DNA of 64,000 nucleotides from Pseudomonas sp. Au-Pse12 (GTDB lineage: Bacteria > Pseudomonadota > Gammaproteobacteria > Pseudomonadales > Pseudomonadaceae): the NCBI RefSeq assembly GCF_021341665.1, contig NZ_JAJTTH010000009.1, positions 62,001 to 126,000 of the forward strand, read 5' to 3'. The position numbers and the translations under genes were made by a program. Each line of letters opens with the position of its first letter. The first letter of the stretch is position 1. Positions 7,357-15,569 of the stretch are shown here, in pieces. Below the pieces are notes generated by a model that was not told the DNA's origin, ran no database searches, and saw only the letters and a list, made by a program, of their open reading frames with translations.

Positions 7357-8802
7357 ATGTCAAAAGTACTTTCGGAAGCAGTCGGCAACGGCATCGAGTC
7401 GGCCTCCCAGGCCAGCCATGCCTACCAGCAAGTTCTGGCCTTCAGCCACTTGTATGACCGTGGCGGCAGCGCGCTGGTGAACGGCAAGCCTTCGTTCACC
7501 GCCGACCAGGCGGCGGATTCGATCCTGCGCAAGGGCCTGTCCTGGCACGACCAGAATGGCGACGGCAAGATCGACCTGAGCTACAGCTTCCTCACCGAAA
7601 AACCGGCCAACTACAACCCGGCCCTGGGCAGCTTCAGCGAGTTCAGCGCGCTGCAGAAGGCCCAGGCGCTGCTGTCCCTGCAGTCCTGGTCGGACGTGGC
7701 TAACGTCACCTTCAGCGAGGCTGCCAAGGGCGGCGATGGCCACATGACTTTCGGCAACTACAACGTCAGCACCGGCGGTGCGGCCTTCGCCTACCTGCCG
7801 TCCGGCGGCAGCTATGACGGCCAGTCCTGGTACCTGATCAACGACCAGTACCGGGTCAACGAAACCCCGGGCAACGGCAACTACGGCCGTCAGACCCTGA
7901 CCCACGAGATCGGCCACACCCTGGGCCTGTCCCATCCGGGCGTGTACAACGCCGGCAACGGCAACCCCACCTACAACGATGTCACCTACGCCCAGGACAC
8001 CCGCGGCTACAGCCTGATGAGCTACTGGAGCGAGGGCAATACCGGGCAGAACTTCAGCAAGGACGGCAGCGGCGCCTACGCTTCGGCACCGTTGCTCGAC
8101 GATATCGTCGCGGTGCAGAAGCTCTATGGCGCCAACCATGAAACCCGCGCCGACGACACGGTGTACGGCTTCAATTCCAACACCGGCCGCGATTTCTACA
8201 GTGCCCATTCCAACGCCGACAAGCTGGTGTTCGCCGTCTGGGACGGCGGTGGCAACGACACCCTGGACTTCTCCGGCTTCACCCAGAACCAGAAGATCAA
8301 CCTCAACGAGGGCGGCTTCTCCGACGTTGGCGGCCTGGTGGGCAACGTCTCCATCGCCCACGGCGTGACCGTGGAAAACGCCATCGGTGGCTCGGGCAAT
8401 GACCTGCTGATCGGCAACGCGGTGGCCAATATCCTCGAAGGCGGTGCCGGCAACGACATCCTCTATGGCGGTGGCGGCGGCGATACCCTGTGGGGCGGGG
8501 CAGGGGCCGATACCTTCGTGTTCGGCGCGGCCTCGGATTCGACCTTCGACGCGCCGGACTGGATCATGGATTTCGTCAGTGGCGAGGACAAGATCGACCT
8601 CACCGGCATTCCGCAGTTCGCCTCTGGCGGTGCCACCCTGAACTTCGTCAGCGGCTTCACCGGCCACGCTGGCGACGCGATCCTCACCTACTACGCCGAG
8701 ACCAACCAGACCAGCCTGATGATCGACCTCACCGGTCATGGCGCGGTGGACTTTGCCGTGGGTACCGTGGGCCAGGCGGCCGTCACCGACATCATCGCCT
8801 GA
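7357..8802 (+). CDS. aprX: Serralysin-family alkaline metalloprotease (AprX/AprA type)
   Basis: Secreted zinc protease of the M10B (serralysin) group, 481 residues as expected for AprX. The zinc site HEIGHTLGLSH is at residues 183-193 and the Met-turn SLMSYW around 221. C-terminal RTX calcium-binding repeats (GGSGNDLLI, GGAGNDILY, GGAGADTFVFG) lie at about 345-395, followed by the M10 C-terminal domain and the terminal DIIA type I secretion signal; there is no N-terminal signal peptide. AAGGA 7 nt before the ATG supports the start. In many Pseudomonas this gene is followed by inh and aprDEF; none of these is present here, so export must rely on a transporter elsewhere. Confidence 0.95.
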   Translation: MSKVLSEAVGNGIESASQASHAYQQVLAFSHLYDRGGSALVNGKPSFTADQAADSILRKGLSWHDQNGDGKIDLSYSFLTEKPANYNPALGSFSEFSALQKAQALLSLQSWSDVANVTFSEAAKGGDGHMTFGNYNVSTGGAAFAYLPSGGSYDGQSWYLINDQYRVNETPGNGNYGRQTLTHEIGHTLGLSHPGVYNAGNGNPTYNDVTYAQDTRGYSLMSYWSEGNTGQNFSKDGSGAYASAPLLDDIVAVQKLYGANHETRADDTVYGFNSNTGRDFYSAHSNADKLVFAVWDGGGNDTLDFSGFTQNQKINLNEGGFSDVGGLVGNVSIAHGVTVENAIGGSGNDLLIGNAVANILEGGAGNDILYGGGGGDTLWGGAGADTFVFGAASDSTFDAPDWIMDFVSGEDKIDLTGIPQFASGGATLNFVSGFTGHAGDAILTYYAETNQTSLMIDLTGHGAVDFAVGTVGQAAVTDIIA

Positions 8803-8820
8803 TCAAGCGCTGTGCCAGGG

Positions 8821-8843
8821 GAGCGGCGCGACCGGCGCCGCTC
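8821..8843 (+). terminator. GC-rich hairpin after aprX
   Basis: GAGCGGCGC/GCGCCGCTC stem of 9 bp with a 5-nt loop, 18 bp after the aprX stop. There is no T-tract, so it may be a Rho-assisted terminator or mRNA 3' stabiliser. Confidence 0.5.
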
Positions 8844-8854
8844 TTCACGAGCCC

Positions 8855-9604
8855 TCAGTCACCCCCGCCGCCGCCACAACCGCCACCCCCGCAACCGCTG
8901 CTGTCGCCCCCGCCGCCATCGCTGCCGCCACTGTCACCGTCGCCGCCGAAACGCGAGCTGTCACTGTCGCTGCCACTGCCGGAAGCATCGCTGTCGAAGG
9001 AACTGCTGTGCAGGTCGCTGCCGCAGTGCACCAGCGTGGTCGTGTTGCCGTTTTCCGCCAGGCGCCGCAGGGACTGGCAGTCGGCGACGTAGTGAAAGCC
9101 CCGGGCGATCTTCAGCTTGGCGTCCAGGGCGAACAGCAGCGGCAGGCGGCTGGGTTGGGCGGGGTTGATGTTCTCTTCCAGGCAGGCCTGGCGCCAGACC
9201 CGACGCAGGCCGTTGTCGCTTTTGCGCGCGGCGTCCTGGCCGAGCACCGCGGCGGGCGTGTGATGGAGGAACTGGCCGAAGGCCTTGTCGCAGAACTGCT
9301 GGTAATCCCGGGTGTGCAGGATGAATTCATGCCACAGATCGTCCACCACCTGGGACGGCATCGACACGTAGTACTGGCCGCCCTTGAGGTAGGCCAGGAA
9401 GAACTGGCGCAAGCCCTGGGCCACCAACTGGCAATCCTTGAGGTTCAGGTGTGGATGCTGGGTGCGCAGGGGTTCGAACAACCGCGGCGGCAGGGTGAAG
9501 TTGCGGATATGGGCTTCCCGGCGCAAGGCGCGGAGGGCGTTCTGACGGCGCCAGAACACCAGGATCAAGGCCAGGGCCAGCACCGTGGGAAAGATCAACA
9601 GCAT
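8855..9604 (-). CDS. Glycine-rich-domain (GRDP-like) membrane-anchored protein
   Basis: Predicted 249-residue protein: one N-terminal membrane helix (about residues 2-18), a cytoplasm-facing basic stretch, then a domain containing PSQVVDDLWHEFILHTRDYQQFC (about 83-105), the signature of the GRDP-like family first noted in plant glycine-rich proteins. The last 50 residues are low-complexity Ser/Asp/Gly repeats ending in alternating Gly and Cys, giving the run of CCGCCGCC codons near 8860-8950. ATG 9604 has GGAG 7 nt upstream. Function unknown; the family is widespread in Pseudomonas. The Gly/Cys tail is the odd part and could be metal-binding or simply linker. Confidence 0.8.
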   Translation of the reverse strand: MLLIFPTVLALALILVFWRRQNALRALRREAHIRNFTLPPRLFEPLRTQHPHLNLKDCQLVAQGLRQFFLAYLKGGQYYVSMPSQVVDDLWHEFILHTRDYQQFCDKAFGQFLHHTPAAVLGQDAARKSDNGLRRVWRQACLEENINPAQPSRLPLLFALDAKLKIARGFHYVADCQSLRRLAENGNTTTLVHCGSDLHSSSFDSDASGSGSDSDSSRFGGDGDSGGSDGGGGDSSGCGGGGCGGGGGD

Positions 9605-9811
9605 GTTCGGACTCCGCCGGAAAAAGTGCCGAGACAGTGGCGCAAGGCGGCGCTTTATTCAAGCCGCCTCGATGCTCCTGCCCGGGGTGGTGGGGATCGG
9701 GGACAAGGGCAAGGGAAAAACCGTCAGGGCCAACCAGCGCTTCTATCTTCTGCTTATGGCCGGCCCATGACCTGGCTGGCTCGGGATTACACACCACACG
9801 GAAGTCTCCCC

Positions 9812-11038
9812 ATGAAAGCACGCAGAACCCCCATTGCCTGTGCCATCGGCCTGGCCAGCCTGTGCCTGTTGTCCACGGCGCAGGCCGACCAGGGCAGCGA
9901 CACGGTGGCCCGCCTCAACCAGTTGTACAACGACACCCGGCAGGATTGCGGCGGCCCGTCGAAGCCGGCGTTCCTGTGCTCCGGGGTGCTGTTCCGCGCC
10001 ACCTGGCCGTCCACCGACTATCAGTTCTACAGCATCAGCCCGAAAAGCCAGGCCAGCGGCGGGGTGTCGGCGTCCTACCTGCGCAAGGATTCGAAGTTCC
10101 GCAAGCTGGCCTACGGACTGCAGAGCGGCTTCATCTTCGACACCATCTTCGGCAACCCCAAGGACCACCAGGACTACGCGGTGCTCTGTTCCTTCCCTAT
10201 CGACGCCGCCACCGACGACCGCCAGCAGCAGGGCTGCACCGATTCACGGCGCACCCCGGGCAGTGTCGAGAAATACTGCCACGAAATCGGCGTGACCAGC
10301 GCCGAGCAGTGGGGCGCCCACTACCGGCAGAACCGTGGCGATCACTCGCGCCAGTGTTCCTTCGATGTGCGCGACGAGCGCAACAGCGCTGCCGGCCCGG
10401 CGTTCTACCAGAGCATTCGTTCCATGGCGCAGATCGCCGCCGAATCCTTCGGCACCCAGAACGAGTTGCGCCTGGCCAAGTGGGAGGAAAAACCGCCGCA
10501 GTCGCCCTCGATCCTGACCCTGTTCTACACCGAGGACGGCGGCCTGGAAGGCGCGCGCCTGAACCAGATCCAGTGGTACAAGGCCGTGCAGCAGTACCTG
10601 CCGCTGATCAACATGAAGCTGCCGCAGACGCCCCAGCAGGACGCGAGTTTTGTCTACGACAACAAGAAGCAGGTGATTTACCCGATCACCGAAAAGAACA
10701 GCTGCGAGCGGTATGTGCAGAGCGCGGTATGGGTCGAGCGTGACGACCCGGGCTTTGGCAAGAAGGTCATGACCCTGGAAGTCACGCCCACCGATTGCGG
10801 GCGCAACGTCAAGGACAACCAGACCAACAACTTCTTCAACGAACTGGCCAGCGACCACTACCTGGACGCGCACTGGAAGAACAACCCGGACAACCGCGAC
10901 AGCAGCGTGGGCAGCATGCGCCGGCAACTGGTCTGCCACTTCAACATTGCCCGCAACAAGCCGGAGTGGAACCTGGAGCCGTCGCGGCCCTACACCTCCA
11001 ATGAAGACTCCATCGCCAAGGGCTGCAACAACACCTGA
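9812..11038 (+). CDS. Halovibrin HvnA/HvnC-like exported protein
   Basis: Predicted 408-residue secreted protein with a Sec signal peptide (cleavage after STAQA, about residue 25). The segment RLNQLYNDTRQDCGGPSKPAF matches Pseudomonas proteins annotated as halovibrin HvnA/HvnC; Vibrio fischeri halovibrins were described as secreted NAD-glycohydrolases. Multiple cysteines (ten or more) suggest disulfides. The ATG at 9812 begins the signal peptide; upstream in-frame extension has shadow-type composition and is rejected. It diverges from the GRDP-like gene with about 200 bp between. Enzyme activity in Pseudomonas is not established, so the name indicates family only. Confidence 0.7.
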   Translation: MKARRTPIACAIGLASLCLLSTAQADQGSDTVARLNQLYNDTRQDCGGPSKPAFLCSGVLFRATWPSTDYQFYSISPKSQASGGVSASYLRKDSKFRKLAYGLQSGFIFDTIFGNPKDHQDYAVLCSFPIDAATDDRQQQGCTDSRRTPGSVEKYCHEIGVTSAEQWGAHYRQNRGDHSRQCSFDVRDERNSAAGPAFYQSIRSMAQIAAESFGTQNELRLAKWEEKPPQSPSILTLFYTEDGGLEGARLNQIQWYKAVQQYLPLINMKLPQTPQQDASFVYDNKKQVIYPITEKNSCERYVQSAVWVERDDPGFGKKVMTLEVTPTDCGRNVKDNQTNNFFNELASDHYLDAHWKNNPDNRDSSVGSMRRQLVCHFNIARNKPEWNLEPSRPYTSNEDSIAKGCNNT

Positions 11039-11056
11039 GGTCCGCCTGCGCCGAGC

Positions 11057-11107
11057 AGCCGGCTCCTACAGCCCCGCCAATGTCACTGACTGCTGTAGGA
11101 GCTGGCT
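11057..11107. repeat. REP/REPIN-like inverted repeat
   Basis: AGCCGGCTCCTACAG at 11057-11071 and CTGTAGGAGCTGGCT at 11093-11107 are inverted copies of the common Pseudomonas fluorescens-type REP core, separated by 21 bp. It lies between convergent genes. Confidence 0.75.
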
Positions 11108-11113
11108 TGGCCA

Positions 11114-12736
11114 TCAGCCGTGGTTGATGTCCACATCGCGGGTTTCGCGCAGGCACAACAACCCCACCACCAGGCTGACCCCGGTAATCAGCACCGGGTA
11201 CCACAGGCCATAGAAGATATCGCCGGTGTAGACCACCAGGGCAAAGGACACGGTCGGCAGGAAACCGCCGAACCAGCCGTTGCCGATGTGGTACGGCAGG
11301 GACATCGAGGTGTAGCGGATCCGCGTCGGAAACAGCTCCACCATCAGCGCCGCCAGCGGGCCGTAGCACATGGCGGCAATCAGGATCAGCGCCACGATCA
11401 GCAGCACCACCATGGGTTTGTTGACGTTCTGGGTGTCGGCCTGTTGCGGATAGCCGGCCAGGGTCACCGCGCCGCGCAGGGCGGCTTCGTCGAAGCCTTC
11501 GATCTTCACTTCACCGACGCTGACCTGCACCGGGCTGCCGGCCGGGGCGGCGATACTGCTGTAGGGCAGGCCCTGTTTCACCAGGAAGGTCTTGACCTTG
11601 TCGCAGGGGCTGTCGAAGCGCGCCTTGCCCACCGGGTCGAACTGGAAGGTGCAGGTGGCCGGGTCGGCGGTGACGCTGATCGGCGCCTGGCGGCTGGCCT
11701 GGTCGATGGCCGGGTTGGCGTAGTGGGCCAGGGCCTTGAAGATCGGAAAGTACAGCAGCGTGGCCAGCAACAGGCCGAGCATCAGCACCGGCTTGCGGCC
11801 GACCTTGTCCGAGAGCCAGCCGAAGAAGATGAACATCGGCGCGCCGATCACCACGCTGATGATCAGCAGGCTGTTGGCCAGGGCCGGGTCCATCTTGAGG
11901 AACTGGGTGAGGAAGAACAAAACGTAGAACTGCGCGGCGTAGAAGGTCACCGCCTGCCCGGCGTTGATGCTGAACAGGGCGATCAGCACCACCTTGAGGT
12001 TTTCCCATGTGCCGAAGGACTCGCGGATCGGCGCCTTGCTGGCACGGCCTTCTTCCTTCATTTTCAGGAAAGCCGGCGACTCGTGCAGGCTCATGCGGAT
12101 CCAGGTGGAAATGCCCAGCAAGACGATGGACAGCAGGAACGGCAAGCGCCAGCCCCAGACCTCGAACTGATCGCCCGTGAAGTAACGGCAGGCCAGCACC
12201 ACCAGCAACGACAGCAGCAGGCCCAGGGTCGCGGTGGACTGGATCCAGCTGGTGTGCAAGCCACGCTTGCCCTGGGGCGCGTGTTCGGCGACATAGGTCG
12301 CGGCGCCGCCGTATTCACCGCCCAGGGCCAGGCCCTGGAGCATGCGCAGGGCCACCAGGATGATCGGCGCGGCGATGCCGATGCTGGCGTAGTTGGGCAG
12401 CAGGCCCACGGCGAAGGTCGCCAGGCCCATGAGGATGATGGTGGCGAGGAAGGTGTACTTGCGCCCGATCATGTCCCCCAGGCGGCCGAACACCAGGGCG
12501 CCGAACGGGCGTACGACGAAGCCGGCGGCGAAGGCCATCAGCGCGAAGATGAACGCCGTGGTGTCGTTGACCCCGGCGAAGAACTGCTTGCTGATCACCG
12601 CCGCCAGGGCGCCGTAGAGAAAGAAGTCATACCACTCGAACACCGTGCCGAGGGACGAAGCGAAGATGACCTTCTGGCTGCCTTTGACGATGGAGTCGTC
12701 CACCGCGGCATTCAGGGACTGGGCGTGCTCTGACAT
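11114..12736 (-). CDS. MHS-family MFS transporter (ShiA/ProP-like)
   Basis: Inner-membrane proton symporter of the metabolite:H+ symporter group, 540 residues. The first helices contain the family signature (SLGTVFEWYDFFLYGALA, about 28-45) and the loop 2-3 motif RPFGALVFGRLGDMIGRKYTF; GWLSDKVGRKPVL repeats it in the second half. An unusual insertion of about 85 residues (about 345-430) with Cys, Pro and Val-rich strands lies between helices of the second half and is probably periplasmic. It is transcribed in the same direction as the GMC oxidoreductase gene upstream, with 140 bp between, suggesting uptake of that enzyme's substrate or a related compound. Substrate not predictable. Confidence 0.9.
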   Translation of the reverse strand: MSEHAQSLNAAVDDSIVKGSQKVIFASSLGTVFEWYDFFLYGALAAVISKQFFAGVNDTTAFIFALMAFAAGFVVRPFGALVFGRLGDMIGRKYTFLATIILMGLATFAVGLLPNYASIGIAAPIILVALRMLQGLALGGEYGGAATYVAEHAPQGKRGLHTSWIQSTATLGLLLSLLVVLACRYFTGDQFEVWGWRLPFLLSIVLLGISTWIRMSLHESPAFLKMKEEGRASKAPIRESFGTWENLKVVLIALFSINAGQAVTFYAAQFYVLFFLTQFLKMDPALANSLLIISVVIGAPMFIFFGWLSDKVGRKPVLMLGLLLATLLYFPIFKALAHYANPAIDQASRQAPISVTADPATCTFQFDPVGKARFDSPCDKVKTFLVKQGLPYSSIAAPAGSPVQVSVGEVKIEGFDEAALRGAVTLAGYPQQADTQNVNKPMVVLLIVALILIAAMCYGPLAALMVELFPTRIRYTSMSLPYHIGNGWFGGFLPTVSFALVVYTGDIFYGLWYPVLITGVSLVVGLLCLRETRDVDINHG

Positions 12737-12851
12737 AGGGGGGCTTCCTTACAGTGATTATTGTTGTTGTCCACTGCCGACGCCGTGACCGGCGCCGTTG
12801 TTGCGATTCACCGCGACCGTGCGATGAACCCTCGTGTGCATCCCGACCGCA

Positions 12852-12871
12852 GGAGCCGGCAAGCCGGCTCC
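12852..12871. repeat. REP-type hairpin
   Basis: GGAGCCGGC/GCCGGCTCC perfect 9-bp inverted repeat with a 2-nt loop just after the GMC oxidoreductase stop. It has no T-tract; it fits the REP palindrome family rather than a classic terminator. Confidence 0.7.
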
Positions 12872-12876
12872 CAGGT

Positions 12877-14523
12877 TCATGCCGGGGTCGCGGGTTCCTT
12901 GTGTGGGACGCTGCTCCTGGGGACGCTGGCGAGGATCAGTTCGGCAGCCTTCTCGGCGATCATCAGGGTCGGCGAGCAGGTATTGCCCGAGGTGATGCGC
13001 GGCATGATCGAGGCATCGGCAATGCGCAGCCCGGGAATGCCGTGCACCCGCAGTTGCGCGTCCACCACGGCGTGGGCGTCGCTGCCCATGCGGCAGGTGC
13101 CCACCGGGTGGAAGATGGTGGTGCCGATACGCGCCGCGGCTTCATGCAGTTGCTCTTCGGTTTGCAGTTGCGGCCCCGGCAGGTATTCGCTGGGCTTGAA
13201 CGGCTGCAGGGCCGGGGCGCCAACGATGCGCCGGGTCAGGCGGATGGCGTCGGCGGCCACCCGCAGGTCCTCGGGGTGGCTCAGGTAGTTAGGCTGGATC
13301 AACGGCGCCGCGCCGGCTTCCACGGAGCGGATCTCGACCCGGCCACGGCTCTGCGGGCGCAGGTCGCAGACCGAGGCGGTAAAGGCCGGGAAGCTGTGCA
13401 AGGGCTCGCCGAAGCGCTCCAGGGACAGCGGCTGCACGTGGTATTCGAGGTTGGCCCTGGCCTGCTCCGGGCCCGAGCGGGCAAAGGCGCCGAGCTGGCT
13501 GGGGGCCATGGACAGCGGGCCGCTGCGGTCATACAGGTAGCGCAGGCCCATGCCCATCTTGCCCCACAGGCTGCCGGCGATCTGGTTCAGGGTGCGGGCG
13601 TTTTCCAGCTGGTAGATCAAGCGCAGTTGCAGGTGGTCCTGGAGGTTTTCACCGACCCCGGGCAGGGCATGGCTGACGCCTACCCCCAAGCGTTGCAGGA
13701 GCGGCGCCGGGCCGATGCCCGAGCGCTGCAGAATGCTCGGCGAGCCGATGGCGCCGGCGCAGAGAATGATCTCGCGGCGCGCCTTGAACTGTTCCAGGCG
13801 CCCCTGGCAGGTGGCGCGCACCGCCGTGGCGCGGCCGTCTTCGAGGATCAACCGCTGCACCTCGACCCCGGTCAGCACCACCAGGTTGGGGCGCTGGGCG
13901 ATCGGCTTGAGGAAGGCCTTGGCGGCGTTCCAGCGTACCCCGGCCTTCTGGTTGACCTGGAAGTAGCCGCAGCCTTCGTTGTCGCCGCCGTTGAAGTCGT
14001 CGATGTTGCGGATGCCGCTCTGTTCGGCGGCATTGCGGAAGGCATCGAGGATCGGCCATGACAGGCGCTGGCGCTCGACCCGCCATTCACCGGCGGCGCC
14101 GTGCAGTTCGCTGCCCCCGGCAAAGTGGTTTTCGCTTTTCTTGAACAGCGGCAGGACTTCGTTCCAGCCCCAGCCCGGGTTGCCTGCGGCGGCCCAGCCG
14201 TCGTAGTCGGCGGCCTGGCCGCGCATGTAGATCATGCCGTTGATCGATGAGCAGCCGCCCAGCACCTTGCCCCGCGGGTAGCTCAGGCTGCGGCCCTGCA
14301 GGCCCGGTTCGGCTTCGGTCTTGAAGCACCAGTCGGTACGCGGGTTGCCGATGCAGAACAGGTAGCCCACGGGGATGTGGATCCAGGGGTAGTTGTCGCG
14401 TCCGCCGGCTTCCAGCAGCAGCACCCGGTGCTGGGGATTGGCCGACAGGCGATTGGCCAGCAGACAGCCGGCGGGACCGGCGCCGACCACGATGTAGTCG
14501 TAGGCGTCAAAGGCAGGAAGCAT
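12877..14523 (-). CDS. GMC-family oxidoreductase (choline/alcohol dehydrogenase-like)
   Basis: FAD-dependent flavoprotein of the glucose-methanol-choline family, 548 residues. The N-terminal Rossmann motif DYIVVGAGPAGCLLANRL binds ADP of FAD (about residues 8-25), GKVLGGCSSINGM is GMC signature 1 and GAIGSPSILQRSGIGP signature 2. The C-terminal HPVGTCRMG and the final GNTCSPTLMIAEKAA helix carry the usual active-site His region. AGAGG precedes ATG 14523. Such enzymes oxidise primary alcohols or choline; no betaine aldehyde dehydrogenase is next to it, so I do not call it betA. It diverges from a LysR gene that probably controls it and the MHS transporter. Confidence 0.9.
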   Translation of the reverse strand: MLPAFDAYDYIVVGAGPAGCLLANRLSANPQHRVLLLEAGGRDNYPWIHIPVGYLFCIGNPRTDWCFKTEAEPGLQGRSLSYPRGKVLGGCSSINGMIYMRGQAADYDGWAAAGNPGWGWNEVLPLFKKSENHFAGGSELHGAAGEWRVERQRLSWPILDAFRNAAEQSGIRNIDDFNGGDNEGCGYFQVNQKAGVRWNAAKAFLKPIAQRPNLVVLTGVEVQRLILEDGRATAVRATCQGRLEQFKARREIILCAGAIGSPSILQRSGIGPAPLLQRLGVGVSHALPGVGENLQDHLQLRLIYQLENARTLNQIAGSLWGKMGMGLRYLYDRSGPLSMAPSQLGAFARSGPEQARANLEYHVQPLSLERFGEPLHSFPAFTASVCDLRPQSRGRVEIRSVEAGAAPLIQPNYLSHPEDLRVAADAIRLTRRIVGAPALQPFKPSEYLPGPQLQTEEQLHEAAARIGTTIFHPVGTCRMGSDAHAVVDAQLRVHGIPGLRIADASIMPRITSGNTCSPTLMIAEKAAELILASVPRSSVPHKEPATPA

Positions 14524-14566
14524 CCGTGACCTCTTCTTGTTCTGATTCTTGTTGCCTCATCCTAGT

Positions 14567-14624
14567 TGTTAGCTTTCGTCAAAAGAATGTTAGTTTTTGC
14601 CCACCCGCTGTGCGTTTTCTAACA
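14567..14624. promoter_or_regulatory. Putative LysR operator between GMC gene and lysR
   Basis: TGTTAG occurs at 14567-14572 and 14588-14593, exactly 21 bp apart (two helical turns), and its inverse CTAACA at 14619-14624. Regularly spaced half-sites in the divergent region fit a LysR-type activator binding on one face of the helix. Confidence 0.5.
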
Positions 14625-14657
14625 TCGTTGGCCTTCGACTCCGACAAGGAAACCCCC

Positions 14658-15563
14658 ATGTTCGACTGGAATGACCTGCGCTTTTTTCTTGAGCTGCAAC
14701 GCAGCGGGCGCCTGCTTACCGCGGCGCGGCGGCTGAACACCACCCACGCCACGGTGGCCCGGCACATCGAGGCGGTGGAGAAGGCCCTGGGCACCGCGCT
14801 GTTCGTCCAGCACGCCCAGGGCTATGAGCTGACCCCGGCCGGCGAGGCGCTGCTCAAGCACGCCGAGGCCATGGAAAACGTCGCCTTGCTGGTGCAGGAA
14901 GAAATCACCCAGTCCAGTGCGCCCCTGGGCAAGATCCGCGTCGGCGTCACCGAGGGGCTGGGGGTGAAGTTCCTCGCCAGCCGCATGTATGGCCTGTTCG
15001 AGCGCTATCCGGGGTTGGAAGTGGAGCTGGTGGCGGTGCCGCGCTTTGTCAGCATTCTCAACCGTGAGGCGGAGATCAGCATCCACCTGGAGCGGCCCAA
15101 TGCCGACATGCTGGTGACCCGCAAGCTCACCGACTACTGCCTGGCGCTGTACGCCAGCCAGGCCTATCTGGACCGCGCGCCGCCGTTGCGCAACCGCGAG
15201 GACCTGGGGCGGCATGCCTGGATCGGTTATGTCGATGACCTGCTGTTCAGCCAGGAACTGATGTTCCTCAACAGCTTCTGCCGCAACCCCCAGGTGGTGT
15301 TCCACAGCACCAGCGTCATTGCCCAGCAGGAAGCGGCTCGTTCCGGCCTGGGAATCGCCGTGTTGCCGTGTTACATGGCCGCCGCCGATCCGCAGCTGGT
15401 GCCGTTGCTACCCGCGGAAAGCATCCAGCGCGCCTACTGGATCAGCACCCGCCGCGAGTTGCACAAGTCGGTGCGGCTGCGGGTGGTCTGGGATTACCTG
15501 GTGCAGCTGTGTGCCCGGGAGCAGGGCTTGCTGCTCGGGCCGCAGCCGGACGAGCGCGCTTGA
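14658..15563 (+). CDS. LysR-family transcriptional regulator
   Basis: Predicted 301-residue regulator. Residues 1-60 form the LysR winged helix-turn-helix (FDWNDLRFFLELQRSGRLLTAARRLNTTHATVARHIEAVEKALG) and about 85-290 the periplasmic-binding-protein-like effector domain. ATG 14658 has AAGGA 7 nt upstream; the frame is open upstream but begins with non-protein-like sequence. Divergent from the GMC oxidoreductase gene with 134 bp between, where repeated TGTTAG half-sites lie; the usual inference is regulation of the GMC/MHS pair. It converges on the PhyH-like gene with a 6-bp gap. Confidence 0.92.
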   Translation: MFDWNDLRFFLELQRSGRLLTAARRLNTTHATVARHIEAVEKALGTALFVQHAQGYELTPAGEALLKHAEAMENVALLVQEEITQSSAPLGKIRVGVTEGLGVKFLASRMYGLFERYPGLEVELVAVPRFVSILNREAEISIHLERPNADMLVTRKLTDYCLALYASQAYLDRAPPLRNREDLGRHAWIGYVDDLLFSQELMFLNSFCRNPQVVFHSTSVIAQQEAARSGLGIAVLPCYMAAADPQLVPLLPAESIQRAYWISTRRELHKSVRLRVVWDYLVQLCAREQGLLLGPQPDERA

Positions 15564-15569
15564 GCGGCG

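Noticed and set aside
7360..8739. 459-codon minus-strand frame opposite aprX
   Set aside because: Composition typical of an antisense shadow in high-GC DNA, while the plus frame carries the zinc and RTX motifs.
11120..12733. 537-codon plus-strand frame opposite the MHS transporter
   Set aside because: Antisense shadow rich in Gln, His, Asp and Gly; no ribosome binding site or domain.
12877..14523. Calling the GMC oxidoreductase betA
   Set aside because: No betB or betI alongside and the signatures are shared by all GMC alcohol dehydrogenases.
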